Origin: Cellulophaga algicola DSM 14237
GTDB lineage: Bacteria > Bacteroidota > Bacteroidia > Flavobacteriales > Flavobacteriaceae
NCBI RefSeq assembly: GCF_000186265.1
Contig: NC_014934.1
Span: 682,001 to 746,000, forward strand
Reading direction: 5' to 3'
Length of the DNA stretch: 64,000 bases
Every line of letters begins with the position of its first letter. The stretch's first letter is position 1. Shown piece after piece: positions 59,301 through 64,000 of the stretch. The notes beneath the pieces were generated by a model that was given only the letters and a program-made list of their open reading frames with translations, had not been told where the DNA came from and did no database searches. A program made the translations under genes and the position numbers.

Positions 59301-59358
59301 TGCACCAGAATTTAGCAGTCATAGTGAAGGCGTTCGGGTGCAGATTGAAACAAATTAA
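53314..59358 (+). CDS. Alpha-2-macroglobulin family protein
   Basis: Very large exported protein of 2014 residues resembling bacterial alpha-2-macroglobulins (YfaS type), which trap proteases in the envelope. The start at 53314 gives a clear signal peptide ending AEAQ. About 450 residues of mostly helical sequence come first. MG/immunoglobulin-like domains follow (FLFTDRSIYRPGQPLFFKG is the MG2 marker, about residue 590). A Tyr/Trp-rich linker (about 1105-1190) precedes the ANG2-like region (FFFPQLQTDKEGAISF). The thioester motif is intact as YPYECNEQ with Cys near 1470. There is no lipobox. The pbpC gene often paired with such proteins is absent. Confidence 0.92.
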   Translation: MKQATVFVLIILFSHMAEAQGSKDSFETLWKKVAQLEQEGLTKSALSVVSAISEKAKKESNNAQVVKSLLFSSKYSLTLEEDAQLKIISEFKSEIETATTPTKNVLESYLANLYWQYYQQNRYQFYKRTETETKVDTTDFRTWDLNTLFYEIGIHFDASLENSETLKKIPVSAFEILLDTQDGSEKLRPTLYDLLAHTALNFYKTDENNITRPADKFEINDSELLCESYQFILHKINTTDKTSLQAKALQLYQELLQFHSADKTSDAYVTIDIERLHFIKNKAVFSNVGDFYLNILQNSAEHIKAHENWSLYQFEIASYYAALANMYDATTNDEHRWKNKEALALCETIIKKHPKNLGALKSQNLKATILSKSMHLTNEEYIPTDKISRLLLNYKNIDALSVTAYNITRDQFQALEDAYKIEEKVAIIKKLKAVKNWEASLKNEMDYQNHAIEIEIPTLANGYYLLVARDNKLESNSFAYSSLNVTDIVLSENQLNGNHSFQVIDRNNGAPIPNAQVRLTYRINYDDKYLNKTYTSDENGNISFEKSEEYWTDVTIRVTANKEVAFFTGFYINHNYSRNNEEYTSYTTFLFTDRSIYRPGQPLFFKGIAVADSNSEKSIVTATDVTVKLLDANYQEVSSQNFKTNEYGSFSGEFILPSNGLTGNFSLQASNNTYGLNGSANFSVEEYKRPKFEAHFNPVTETYRVNDRIKVHGKAMAYAGSAISDAKVTYRVKRAVYYPRWYYWYRSYHNNTPQEIAFGETTTDASGNFELDFKAIVDHSTSAKNLPTFSYEVTADITDINGETHSTATTVNVGYHALNATIAVANRINKNANENKLAVYTTNLNGKTVASSGTLKIYKLKAPSAVLRPRPWTAPDYDYFGKEKFKAHYPHDAYANEYDSNTWENADLLWETQFNTSKTNELSLPNLKKWPSGKYRIELVTTDKFGQLVEEKVQTTLYSTDDKSLADQQIFSIATDKQSYEIGDKAKITLKTAAKDLYVTLTIEKEYKIVDTKIIHLSENKKSFTIPVNAEDLGGFAINYSYAAFNSYASGNVIVAVPYPVTDLQIETVTFRDKIKPGTDETWSFKIKGPKGDKVAAELLASMYDASLDAFRGHSWGFNPLYKPNYYAYQRSNANHSFGTSSFRSYWQFQTSYVSTSQYYDTFKWFDLNLGYNNRSSGYLSRKMMSKSAPATEMAEDIMEVAEMSAPPTPPSEVKKEKDSIANSSEAPQSDTEFGEVQIRKNLQETAFFFPQLQTDKEGAISFSFTTPEALTQWKLQLLAHTKNLESATTALTTVTQKELMVLPNAPRFLREGDQIVVSSKISNLTEKNLSGQAKIILTDAVLHTDITADITKNAQQEFSVDATGNTQVSWTITVPEGLQAVSYKILAKAGDFSDGEQNMWPVLSNRMLVTESLPMWVRSNQTKTFSLDKLKNSSSKTLRNHKLTLEITSNPAWYAVQALPYLMEYPYECNEQTFARYYANTLASYIANSNPKIQEVFNQWANSDALLSNLEKNQELKSLLIQETPWLRDAQSETEQKKRIALLFDLNKMRASQESAFSKLAQNQMSNGAWSWFAGGRENRYITQHIITGLGHLDKLIISSETGKEKSAMIKKAISYLDDAFVAEYEYMIKHNNNIKQDHLSHSQVQYLYMRSFFSDLKTSKKVDAVTAYYKGQIQKYWKNKNLYSKGMLALIMHRMGDKVTATKIIHHLEENSISSDELGMYWKENTNSWYWYQAPIETQALLIEAFSEIQKDVTTIDNLKIWLLKNKQTNQWKTTKATTEAVYALLLQGSDWLSVTNAVDVLIGGEKIAPEKLEGVKVEAGTGYYKTSWNTSEITSKMAEVQISKKGAGIAWGALYWQYFEDLDQITSAETPLKLKKKLFLKKNTATGEKISEITENSKLSVGDLVRVRIELRSDRDMEFIHMKDMRAAGFEPINVFSQYKWQDGLGYYESTKDASTNFFFDFLPKGVYVFEYDLRVNNAGNFSNGITTIQSMYAPEFSSHSEGVRVQIETN

Positions 59359-59371
59359 ATTTCATGAAAAT

Positions 59372-59398
59372 GTAAACTCATTGAAAAGGTGAGTTTAC
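59372..59398. other. Hairpin downstream of the macroglobulin gene
   Basis: Perfect 9-bp stem GTAAACTCA / TGAGTTTAC with a 9-nt loop, 14 nt after the stop codon. There is no T run after it, so it is not a standard intrinsic terminator; it could stabilise the 3' end. Confidence 0.5.
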
Positions 59399-59485
59399 GC
59401 ATGGAACAACTAGGTACCCTCATTATAGGTTTTATAGACTGTAGTTATTATATAGTTTAGAGGTATCTAATAAAAACCAAAACAT

Positions 59486-60214
59486 ATGAAAAATTCAATT
59501 AGCGTATCCGTAAAGAAACCATGTACAGAGAAATTTAGTACGTTTAGTACAACCGATAAAGGCGGATTTTGCGCCTCTTGTGAAAAGGAAGTTATCGATT
59601 TTACCACTATGTCTAAAAGCGAAATAGTAGACTATCTATGTACTGCAACGAGCAGCACTTGCGGCCGATTCAAAACCTCACAATTAAATGACTTACAAAT
59701 GGCAAATTCAAACGTTTCTTCTTTTAATTTTTTAACGAAAAGTATTGGCGCCATGAGTTTCTCTTTATTATCATTATGTGCTATATCTAGTGTAAATGCG
59801 CAAGATGAAGCATTAACCTCTAGTGTACAAACTGAATTAGTTTCAAATCCAGAAGCTACTACCAATACCTCTCAAAGCAACAAATACAAAGTGAAAGGTC
59901 TTGTGGTAGATCAAGAAAATTTACCATTGCCAGGTGTCTCTATTGTTCTAAAAGGAACAAATGAGGGAGTGTCTACAGATTTTGATGGCAATTTTGAATT
60001 CAGCAGACGCTTATCTGAAGGTGATGTTCTTGTCTTTAGCTATGTAGGGTATGATACTCAAAAATACACTATTGCTAAAAGTGCAACAGATACTATAGAA
60101 ATCTCTATACTTTTTGATTCGGCAGACATAGAACTTATGGGAGATATTTCTATCGAAGAGGTGTATCAACCAAAGAGAAATATCGCTCAGAAAATTGGTT
60201 CTATTTTTAACTAA
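59486..60214 (+). CDS. Cys-cluster membrane protein with carboxypeptidase-regulatory-like domain
   Basis: 242-residue protein with three parts. Residues 1-62 form a putative cytoplasmic module with five cysteines (13, 29, 32, 52, 59) in the order PCTEKF, GGFCASCEKEVIDFT, YLCT, TCGRF; this resembles a metal-binding or redox site and recurs in Bacteroidota proteins. A hydrophobic segment spans about 86-104, ending VNAQ, like an internal signal sequence. Residues about 128-208 are a CarboxypepD_reg-like beta-sandwich (VVDQENLPLPGVSIVLKGT, TDFDGNFEFSRR), the same type as in SusC N-termini. The stop overlaps the next start (TAATG). Function unknown. Confidence 0.82.
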   Translation: MKNSISVSVKKPCTEKFSTFSTTDKGGFCASCEKEVIDFTTMSKSEIVDYLCTATSSTCGRFKTSQLNDLQMANSNVSSFNFLTKSIGAMSFSLLSLCAISSVNAQDEALTSSVQTELVSNPEATTNTSQSNKYKVKGLVVDQENLPLPGVSIVLKGTNEGVSTDFDGNFEFSRRLSEGDVLVFSYVGYDTQKYTIAKSATDTIEISILFDSADIELMGDISIEEVYQPKRNIAQKIGSIFN

Positions 60215-61227
60215 TGAGGTATGTATTTCTAATTTTCATTCTATATACAAGCATTAGTTGCGCCCAGCGTTCTGATTTTATAGGCATAAATTTTTCAAAA
60301 GCAGACAGCATTGCAATGCAATACAAAGGCGCAAGCTTAAAAAACCTTCCTGTTTTAGTGTATAACTTAACTACACCTTTACCTAGCGAGGTAGAAAAAT
60401 TTAGAGCAATTTACACTTGGGTAAGTACTAATATTGAAAACGATTACGATTCGTATGCAAAAACGAAAAGTAAACGAAATAAAATTGGAAAAGATCGCGC
60501 CTCTTTTTTAGCATGGAATGAACGGTATTCTCCAAAGGTTTTTCAAAACCTAATTGCGAACAAAAAAGCAGCTTGTACTGGCTACGCCTATTTAGTTCGA
60601 GAAATGGCAGGTTTAGCTGAAATACCTTGCGAAATAGTTGATGGCCATAGTCGTACTGCAACCGTATTGTTAACATTAAATAGTCTACCTAACCATTCTT
60701 GGAATAGGGTACAATTAAACGGAAAATGGTATTTATGTGATGCTACTTGGTCTGCTGGGCAAATAATTTTAAATGAAGACAAACCCGTATTTCAATTTGA
60801 ATATCATGATGGCTATTTTTTAGCAGCACCAAGTTTGTTTATAAAAAATCATTATCCAATAGAGGCTAAATGGTCCTTAATGGACGAAGTGCCGCCGTTT
60901 GAAACATTTGTTTTGGGTCCTATTGTATATAAAGGTGCTTTCAAACATAAGATTCAGCCTATCGCCCCTCTAAAACTAGAAACTGAAATTATCAAAAATG
61001 AAACAGTCAAATTTCAATTTAAAAGCTCCACTATTCTAAATGCAGAGGAATTAGTGATGGAAGTTGGAAATGGATATTCTAATACAAAAATTGATACGAA
61101 ACCTATTTTACAAAACAAAACTTATACCATTACACATAGGTTTACAAAAACAGGACTCTTTGATCTGCACTTAAAATATAATGATGCTATTATAGCAACT
61201 TACATTGTACGAGTGAAGAGAAAATAA
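60214..61227 (+). CDS. Transglutaminase-like superfamily protein, exported
   Basis: 337-residue exported protein with a papain-like transglutaminase core. The Cys-His-Asp triad is Cys121 (KKAACTGYAYLVRE), His161 (PNHSWNRVQLNGKWY) and Asp176 (LCDATW). The N-terminal signal MRYVFLIFILYTSISC could be lipidated at Cys16, though the box is weak. Beyond residue 225 lies a beta-sandwich (LKLETEIIKNETVKFQF ... FTKTGLFDLHLKYN). It may be a peptidase or cross-linking enzyme on envelope proteins. Its start overlaps the preceding stop by one base, so it is translated together with the Cys-cluster membrane protein. Confidence 0.88.
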   Translation: MRYVFLIFILYTSISCAQRSDFIGINFSKADSIAMQYKGASLKNLPVLVYNLTTPLPSEVEKFRAIYTWVSTNIENDYDSYAKTKSKRNKIGKDRASFLAWNERYSPKVFQNLIANKKAACTGYAYLVREMAGLAEIPCEIVDGHSRTATVLLTLNSLPNHSWNRVQLNGKWYLCDATWSAGQIILNEDKPVFQFEYHDGYFLAAPSLFIKNHYPIEAKWSLMDEVPPFETFVLGPIVYKGAFKHKIQPIAPLKLETEIIKNETVKFQFKSSTILNAEELVMEVGNGYSNTKIDTKPILQNKTYTITHRFTKTGLFDLHLKYNDAIIATYIVRVKRK

Positions 61228-61246
61228 GGTTTATCTCATATATTAG

Positions 61247-61280
61247 AAAAAGGGCCTTCTTAAATTAGAGGGCCCTTTTA
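61247..61280. terminator. Bidirectional terminator between convergent genes
   Basis: Stem AAAAGGGCCTTCT / AGAGGGCCCTTTT with one wobble pair and a 6-nt loop. A and T runs flank it on both sides, so it can stop transcription from the transglutaminase gene (+) and from the DinB gene (-). Confidence 0.85.
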
Positions 61281-61290
61281 TAATTCTACC

Positions 61291-62421
61291 TTAATCTTTT
61301 ATTAGATCAGGAAGGTGTAGTTCTACTTCTGGCGGAATGCGTTTCGCTAAAAATAAAATTTGTCCTAAATGACTAGATTGATGTTCCATCACATGAAACC
61401 AGCAATAGTGATTACTTATATCTGCGCTTGGTTGTATTTTTTCAAACCATTTATCATCTCTTTTCTTTAACTCTGCAATAGTTTCTGCTCGTACTTCATT
61501 ATAGATATCTAAATAGTACTGCACTTCATGCCCCTTGTATTTATCCCGAGCAGCAGCTCCTAAATCTAAGGCATCCAACCAAATTTTATTTTCTTCTTCA
61601 TTAAAACCACGCCCTTCAAAAGTAAATACTTGATAGTATTTTTCTGCTGCAGCTAAATGCATGATTAAAGCCCCTATTCTATTTGCTTTTTCATCGTGCA
61701 GATGATCAAGCTCATATTGAGACATATTTTTCACCCTGCTTTCTACTCTAGATTTCAAATCTTCTAACATAGATATCATGGCACCAATTTGCGGAGAAGC
61801 TCCTTCTACGTTACCAATGGTAGCCGAAGAAAGTTCTATTCCTGTTCCAACGAGTTTAACAGATTTCTTACCCGCTGCAGCATCGGAACTTGAGCTTATT
61901 TCAAATTCTTTTACTTTTACAGCTTTTTCTCTACCTATTCCTTGACTCCATTTAGGAACAACACCCTTGGAAACTTCACTTTCAAAACTTGAATTATCTA
62001 TAGTTACTGGCGCCAAAACACCTTCAGCATTCTCAATAAACAATTGAAAATTGTCAAAGAGGTACGTACCATTTCCGTAGCATAAGGCACCAAAATTTAA
62101 GGTTTCTGCATCTTTAGTTAAAACACCTTCAATCGTATAAGATTTCCATTCATTTAAGTGTATGGGCCTGTCCCCCATATTATCAAAGAACCCTAATTCA
62201 TCTCCTTCATTATCTACTCTGGCCCATAAAGCTGCCATAGCTTTATCATCAACCAAATTTGCTTTTGCATACCCTATTAGTTTAAATTTAGTATCCTGCG
62301 CTACCGTAACATCTAAAAACTGGCTAATAGAAATCCATTCTTGAGAAACTTCTTTACTGTTTTGAGCATTCGAAAGAAAACTCAACAGTAGTACTGAAAA
62401 TAATAGTATTTTATTCTTCAT
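61291..62421 (-). CDS. Secreted DinB family protein with N-terminal beta-sandwich
   Basis: 376-residue protein with a signal peptide (ending LSNAQ). Residues about 20-165 form a beta-sandwich like a carbohydrate-binding module (FKLIGYAKANLVD, IHLNEWKSYTIEG, LFDNFQLFIEN). The C-terminal half (about 205-376) is a DinB-like four-helix bundle: GALIMHLAAAEKYYQ and HYCWFHVMEHQSSHLGQI carry the histidines expected of the metal site. DinB proteins are normally cytoplasmic, so export and fusion are unusual. The gene lies downstream of the small membrane protein, 58 nt away. Confidence 0.82.
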   Translation of the reverse strand: MKNKILLFSVLLLSFLSNAQNSKEVSQEWISISQFLDVTVAQDTKFKLIGYAKANLVDDKAMAALWARVDNEGDELGFFDNMGDRPIHLNEWKSYTIEGVLTKDAETLNFGALCYGNGTYLFDNFQLFIENAEGVLAPVTIDNSSFESEVSKGVVPKWSQGIGREKAVKVKEFEISSSSDAAAGKKSVKLVGTGIELSSATIGNVEGASPQIGAMISMLEDLKSRVESRVKNMSQYELDHLHDEKANRIGALIMHLAAAEKYYQVFTFEGRGFNEEENKIWLDALDLGAAARDKYKGHEVQYYLDIYNEVRAETIAELKKRDDKWFEKIQPSADISNHYCWFHVMEHQSSHLGQILFLAKRIPPEVELHLPDLIKD

Positions 62422-62479
62422 AGTTAAATGTTCATGGTGGTTACTATTAAACTGATAAATATTCTATTTAAAATTAAAA

Positions 62480-62749
62480 CTACAAATTTGAATTCAGATC
62501 TGTTGGTTTTTGAGATTCCAGTTCGGTTTTTATTTTTTTCATTTCAGCATAATTCAAAGGAATAATTGCGCCTAAGACTATTGGGACAACAATCATCGAA
62601 ATAAAAAAGGTATTGTCCTCATTGGTCATTAAGCCATATACACAAAATAGAAAGAGAGCTCCCAGAACACCTATTAGTGCTCCTGTTATAACTTTCATTC
62701 CTTTTAATTCTCCTTGAAGTTTTTCTGAGGTATTTTCCGTTAAATTCAT
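62480..62749 (-). CDS. Small two-helix membrane protein (89 aa)
   Basis: 89-residue protein with two membrane segments at about 19-41 and 48-66 and polar ends. No named family is recognised. It lies between the LytTR regulator (56-nt gap) and the secreted DinB gene, on the same strand. It may belong to the regulator's operon or be its target. A basic C-terminal helix (MKKIKTELESQK) faces the cytoplasm if both ends are inside. Confidence 0.7.
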   Translation of the reverse strand: MNLTENTSEKLQGELKGMKVITGALIGVLGALFLFCVYGLMTNEDNTFFISMIVVPIVLGAIIPLNYAEMKKIKTELESQKPTDLNSNL

Positions 62750-62805
62750 CTCCTGTATTTTAATTGGTCAAAATTCGTTATACTATATATCTATAGTAAT
62801 CGCTA

Positions 62806-63540
62806 CTAAAAGCTCATACGGTCTTTAAAGATATACGATTGTCTCCTAGAGACTTCAACCTCTTCCCCATTATTCATAGTAAGCTTAAGCTTACCGTTAA
62901 ACCAAGGCACTACGTTCTTAATATGATTCATGTTGATGATCTGCTGTCTGTTTACCCTAAAGAAGTTTTCTACAGGTAATTTTTCTTCTACCTGATTTAA
63001 AGATTTATAGAGCATTGGTTTCTGATCTTGAAAATAAACTCGAGAATAATTACCAACTATTTCTATTAATAAAATATCCCCAATTTTAACCAACCAACAT
63101 TTTTCGCCGTCTTTAATAAATATCTGGCTGCTTTCGGTTAAGCGTTCTGTACTTGCGGGTGTCTCATCAGAACTTATTTTATCTAATGTAGCTTTCACCT
63201 TCTCTATGGCCTGAGAAAAACGCTTATCATTAATCGGTTTCAACAAATAATCTAAGGCGTTATATTCAAAAGATTTAATGGCGTATTCATCAAATGCTGT
63301 AGTAAATACAGTAATCGGCACATCGTCTAGCATCTCTAACAATTCAAAGCCATCTTTTTCTGGCATATTTATATCCAAGAGCAACAAGTCTGGTTTGGTC
63401 GCATTTATTAATTCAAAACCCTCATCTACATTTTCTGCCTCTCCTACAAGTTCCAATTCTGGATGCTGCTTTAATAATTCTTTTATTTCATTACGCGCCA
63501 AACGAGAGTCTTCTACAATAACAGTTTTAATTTTTTTCAT
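62806..63540 (-). CDS. LytTR-type response regulator
   Basis: 244-residue two-component transcription regulator. The receiver domain (about 1-120) has the phosphorylation site Asp56 in LLLLDINMPEKDGFELL, with the acidic pair VEDSRLARN at the start and Lys in LLKPIND. The LytTR DNA-binding domain (about 145-240) contains FIKDGEKCWLVKIGDILLIE and FFRVNRQQIINMNHI. The start overlaps the kinase stop by 4 nt (ATGA), so the two are partners. Targets are unknown. Confidence 0.95.
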   Translation of the reverse strand: MKKIKTVIVEDSRLARNEIKELLKQHPELELVGEAENVDEGFELINATKPDLLLLDINMPEKDGFELLEMLDDVPITVFTTAFDEYAIKSFEYNALDYLLKPINDKRFSQAIEKVKATLDKISSDETPASTERLTESSQIFIKDGEKCWLVKIGDILLIEIVGNYSRVYFQDQKPMLYKSLNQVEEKLPVENFFRVNRQQIINMNHIKNVVPWFNGKLKLTMNNGEEVEVSRRQSYIFKDRMSF

Positions 63541-64000
63541 GTGGTCGGTATTTTTATAGTGGCAACAACTTCATTTTCAATTTCCTCTAAGGTAAATTGT
63601 CCTTTTGGACCATAGAGCAAACGTAAACGCTGTCGTATATTTTTTAATCCTAATTTAGTTGAATTTTCACTTATACTTAGTTTTCCTGTGTTTTTTACCA
63701 CAATTTGCAATTCTGTAGCCGTAACTATAGTTTGTAAAAGAATTTTACCCCCATTTTTTAAGTTAGCAATACCATGCTTTGCTGCATTTTCTACCAGCAA
63801 TTGTATGATCATGGGAGGAATCATGACCTCCAAGCTTTCTGCATCAATTTCCTTTTCATAGTGCAGTCTATCTTCCATTTGTATTTTAGCGAGTGCAACA
63901 TAATTATCAACCATATCTACCTCTTCACTTAAAGCAATAGCATCTACTGTGTTTTTAGACAGTGCGTATTGAAGCATTTCGGAAAGCTTGGTAATCATCT
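63537..64000 (-). CDS. Sensor histidine kinase (partial, C-terminal part)
   Basis: The last 154 or so codons of a LytS-family (HisKA_7TM/His_kinase type) sensor kinase; its 5' end lies beyond the right edge. ITKLSEMLQYALSKN follows directly on the dimerisation/phosphoacceptor region. The ATP-binding domain shows the N box IQLLVENAAKHGIANL and the G box LGLKNIRQRLRLLYGP, and the end is VVATIKIPTT. The stop overlaps the regulator start. The membrane or sensory part is not visible. Confidence 0.93.
   Translation of the reverse strand, partial: MITKLSEMLQYALSKNTVDAIALSEEVDMVDNYVALAKIQMEDRLHYEKEIDAESLEVMIPPMIIQLLVENAAKHGIANLKNGGKILLQTIVTATELQIVVKNTGKLSISENSTKLGLKNIRQRLRLLYGPKGQFTLEEIENEVVATIKIPTT

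Overview
The window is chromosomal DNA of a marine-type Bacteroidota, most likely a Flavobacteriaceae member. The base composition is AT-rich. The genes include a FecR/TonB receptor pair, a SusC/SusD pair, a DUF5723 barrel, an alpha-2-macroglobulin and a LytTR regulator. Several promoters match the Bacteroidota type (TTG, about 19 nt, TAnnTTTG), and Shine-Dalgarno sequences are generally absent. No tRNA, rRNA, CRISPR array, phage or insertion sequence is visible.

Layout. 1-3532 (+): an anti-sigma factor FecR and its overlapping TonB-dependent receptor; the sigma factor must lie left of the window. 3533-6103 (-): argS followed by an M90-type metallopeptidase. 6212-9767 (+): two small orphan proteins, an NAD(P)-binding DUF2867-type protein and a BCCT osmolyte transporter, apparently one operon. 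9771-17414 (-): two guanidino-group-modifying enzymes of the arginine deiminase fold (CtlX and a relative), citrate synthase, a glycogen/starch synthase, enolase and carA. 17516-34695 (-): one very long ribosomal block of 32 genes in the order rpsL, rpsG, fusA, rpsJ, then rplC through rplQ, including secY, infA, rpmJ and rpoA. A terminator-like hairpin separates rpsJ from rplC. Structured spacers precede rpsD and rpsH. A strong promoter precedes rpsL.

34696-36461 is a gene-poor 1.8 kb stretch. It holds a decayed lipoprotein gene, of which only the last 148 codons remain open, and a 15-bp perfect inverted repeat. 36462-41289 (+) is an orphan SusC/SusD pair with no linked degradative enzyme. 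41361-51690 is housekeeping and envelope genes: rlmB, a rhomboid protease, rarA, a three-gene envelope operon (lipoprotein, DUF5723 barrel, exported protein), a YjjG-type phosphatase overlapping a polysaccharide deacetylase, radC, a DUF1569 protein and an Mpl-type muropeptide ligase. 52036-61227 (+) has a cupin, an SDR, a 2014-residue alpha-2-macroglobulin with an intact thioester motif, a membrane protein with a cysteine cluster, and a translationally coupled transglutaminase-like protein. 61291-64000 (-) has a secreted DinB protein, a small membrane protein and a LytTR response regulator overlapping its histidine kinase, which runs off the right edge.

Most of the window is conserved core genome. 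The parts that look least explained are the noncoding structures inside the ribosomal block, the decayed lipoprotein region beside the orphan SusCD pair, the three-gene envelope operon, and the Cys-cluster/transglutaminase pair downstream of the macroglobulin.
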